Positions 61,550 to 64,000 of a DNA stretch of 64,000 nt are shown in pieces (the stretch's first letter is position 1; each line of letters starts with the position of its first letter). The DNA lies in assembly GCA_013397935.1 (NCBI GenBank), contig VZRN01001317.1, forward strand, positions 1,903,606 to 1,967,605. The letters are read 5' to 3'. The notes beneath the pieces are model-generated. The model searched no databases. It was not told the origin of the DNA and saw only the letters and a list, made by a program, of their open reading frames with translations. The DNA is from Dasyornis broadbenti. Taxonomy: Eukaryota; Chordata; Aves; Passeriformes; Dasyornithidae. A program made the translations under genes and the position numbers.

Positions 61550-62013
61550 CCCCCACATGAGGAGGACATGGACCTTTTTAAGCTTGTCCAGAGGGTCATG
61601 AAGATGACCAGAGGCCTGGAACGCCTCTGCTGTGACGACAGGCTGAGACCTGGGGTTGTTCAGCCTGGAGAAGGCTCCAGGGATACCTTAGGGCCTCTTC
61701 CAGTACCTGAAGGAGCTACATGAGAAAAATGGGGAAAACTTTTTAGTAGGGTCTGTGCAACAGGACATGAGGTAACAGTTTAAAACTAAAAAAGGGTGAA
61801 TTTAGACTAAAGGTGAAGTTTTTAACAATGAGGGTGGTGAGGCCCTGGCACAGGTTGCCCAAAGAAGCTGTAGATGCCCCAAGCCTGGAGGTGTTCCAGG
61901 CAAGGTTAGATGGAGCTCTAGACAACCTGATCTATGGGAAGGTGTCCCTGCCCAAGGCAGGTTGGAATTATCTTTAAAGTCCCTTCCAACCCAGACCATT
62001 CTAGGATTCTACC
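61550..62013 (+). mobile_element. CR1 LINE fragment, 3' part after the nested LTR
   Basis: It continues the CR1 reading from 60858-60982: GAGGACATGGACC, CAGAGGGTCATGAAGATGA, then CAGCCTGGAGAAGGCTCC, followed by the 3' UTR (GGTGGTGAGGCCCTGGCACA). It ends in the CR1 tail CATTCTAGGATTCTACCA. Frames are broken, so it is inactive. Confidence 0.93.
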
Positions 62014-64000
62014 ATTTCCATTCCTTTTATTAAGGAAAGGCTCTTTGAATAGACTGGGAGCAGTGTTCTTAAAATACACAAAGCCTAAAGTAAATGCAGA
62101 TGCCATCAAATCAGCAGTTCTCCAAACAGATGAGCTGCCTAAAGCAGTTGCAGTTTGCTACAACAGCCATCTGAACTGATAAGTGAGCCTGAAAAAAACA
62201 TATAGTCGCACGCCCATGGTTTGGTTTTTTCCCCCCTCATTTCAGTTAATTGCATGAGTTTAAAGGGTGGCTCTCTTTAACCTCATTGATATGCAGCATT
62301 AGCTTGCTAAAACAAGCAACAATACATAGTATCCTTAGTTTCATTGTTTCATTCTATACCCAGACGAGGCACAGCCACTCTCAGCAGTACCAATGAGGAG
62401 ATACTTGGAAACATCTAATCCACAAGCCTTCCCTTTCTGAAGCCTATGATTTACATGAAAGTGAGATTTCCCATGCTAATTTATCTCATGGAACACTGCA
62501 GACAGTGTCAATTTCTGACGTGGGCCTTTTCAGACTGCTAAGAATCAGAGAAAATTGCCCTTCCCCCTCCCCATTTTAAATAAAACAATTGATTTTACTG
62601 CATTTAGGACTGCTGATTCCCCTTGCTGCAGCTGTAGTCTACACCTGAGGCTCAGCCTGAGTCCACCAGCTGAAAAAGCACATCGAAACCCCAAACCACC
62701 CCAAATGTTTGCTATACCATTTCTGCAAATCAGCTTCTCAGCATTTATAAGACTACATCCATGTGATCATTTTTTTGCTTTAAATTAACTGTTTTTATTG
62801 GAAACCAGTTTCTTATATTCAGTGCAAAACCGTTAGAAAACATCTCCTACTGAATTTTCAGTAGATACACAAAATCACCTATGATTGCTGCTCTTTCTTA
62901 TTATCCAATTCCATACAGTACTCAAAGCACACAAAATTCCTGCTTTAAAGTCTATTGTAAAGTAATTTTTAAACAATGTAAAAAAAAAGTAATTATGGCA
63001 ACTGACTCATCCAGGTTTAACAGCAATTACTTCTGTCAAACTGGTTGAGATGAATGACCTTCATAACTGTGAAAGCACAAGCGACAGATGTGCGATGCAT
63101 TTAAAAAAAACTGTTTGCAGCAAACCAGATTCATCCCCTGATGCAGGCAAAAGATCCACAGTCCTCTGTCAAAGACTCATAATGCCAAAGACTAAAGAGC
63201 TGTTTCTGTAAATCACAGCATAAAAATATGTGAAACCCACATTGTGCTTAAATCTAATGAACCTCTGGCAAGGAGAACCTGCGATCAAACTGAAATCTAT
63301 TCAGCACGCTAAACTCAGAAGGTCTAACCTCACTTTTCCTAACATATTCAGCTGCCTTAATACCTTAACAGTGTAACAAAGTCCTAGTCACCCTGATTTT
63401 CATGGGTGTGAATACGTCTGGAAAAGACTGACTAGAATCTTTCAGGATGAAAATCTAAGCATTGTTAAGTGAATAACGAACAAGCTTAGTACACACTACT
63501 GTGGGAACAAGCAGCTCAGTCTTGTCACTTGAAAAGAATTACTTAAAAGAATTCTTTTTTAAGTAGGCACCAGAACCACTACTACATCTCCCCTGCCCCT
63601 TAACACAGGTATTCCACTGCAAGTCTTGCTGCTGCTGGAAATAGACAAAACCTTTAACAATACATAGGATAAAAAGATTTGAGACCCATCTCCTCTTGCA
63701 GATTAGCACAGAACTTAGCAGAACTGTACAGCAGGATTCCTGAATGACCAAGGAATACTCACTGGAAGCTGAAGTTTTCCCTGTTAATATTCAGTACTGA
63801 AGGATTTTGCAGGGAAACACACTGCAGTTCAGGAAAATAAGCTGCTTTTCACAGTAAGTGCTCCTAGGAAGAAGCAGGGTCTACACTCAGTACCACACTC
63901 AGAGCACTTAATGTCCTTCTGGACTGTGAAAATAAAGCACTGTACACAATATTTGATATTAGAAACCGAAAAGGGCTGAAAAAGCTCATCAGTAACTAAT
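62014..64000. other. intergenic, right edge of window
   Basis: AT-rich sequence with no recognised exon or repeat family. By mammalian gene order the 3' end of FMR1 would be expected on the minus strand at or beyond this edge, but no FMR1-like coding (for instance its Gly/Arg-rich C-terminal region) is present. Confidence 0.5.

Noticed and set aside
62014..64000. Search for FMR1 3' coding exons at the right edge
   Set aside because: No Gly/Arg-rich or KH-domain-like coding found on the minus strand. FMR1, if present, lies outside the window.

Overview
This is a stretch of vertebrate nuclear DNA, almost certainly from a bird and probably a neoavian or songbird. The evidence is several CR1 LINE fragments ending in degenerate ATTCTATGATTC-type tails, an avian-type ERV solo LTR, short introns, and one recognisable gene. 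The window is gene-poor and mostly AT-rich, with stop codons closing nearly every frame. No bacterial-style genes, CRISPR arrays, tRNAs, rRNAs or other structured RNAs were recognised.

The only gene I can support lies on the minus strand from about 59.3 kb down to 50.1 kb. It is a five-coding-exon gene assembled by eye from splice sites whose phases all agree. It encodes a 177-residue protein with a signal peptide, a six-cysteine trefoil (P-type) domain, one C-terminal transmembrane helix and a basic cytosolic tail. That architecture matches FMR1NB (FMR1 neighbour protein). After the stop codon the same frame still looks coding. It is followed by a donor-like site and a second exon-like segment at 49.63-49.68 kb, so the C-terminus may have been longer or may be spliced alternatively.

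Layout: 1-50 kb is a gene desert holding CR1 fragments (10.3-10.9 and 31.5-31.8 kb), a GC-rich patch with a 31-bp minisatellite (20.34-20.64 kb), a long polypyrimidine tract (25.07-25.22 kb), 35-bp and 40-bp tandem repeats (25.9 and 33.1 kb), a perfect 20-bp inverted repeat (28.8 kb) and a probable hAT-like DNA transposon remnant (42.2 kb). From 49.6 to 59.3 kb is the FMR1NB-like gene, whose introns carry three CR1 scraps and a Z-DNA-prone repeat. From 59.3 to 64 kb is its upstream flank, with a solo LTR inserted inside a CR1 copy.

By mammalian gene order (FMR1 - FMR1NB - AFF2, all in one direction), FMR1 should lie just beyond the right edge and AFF2 beyond the left edge. Neither was seen inside the window. 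That placement is inference.
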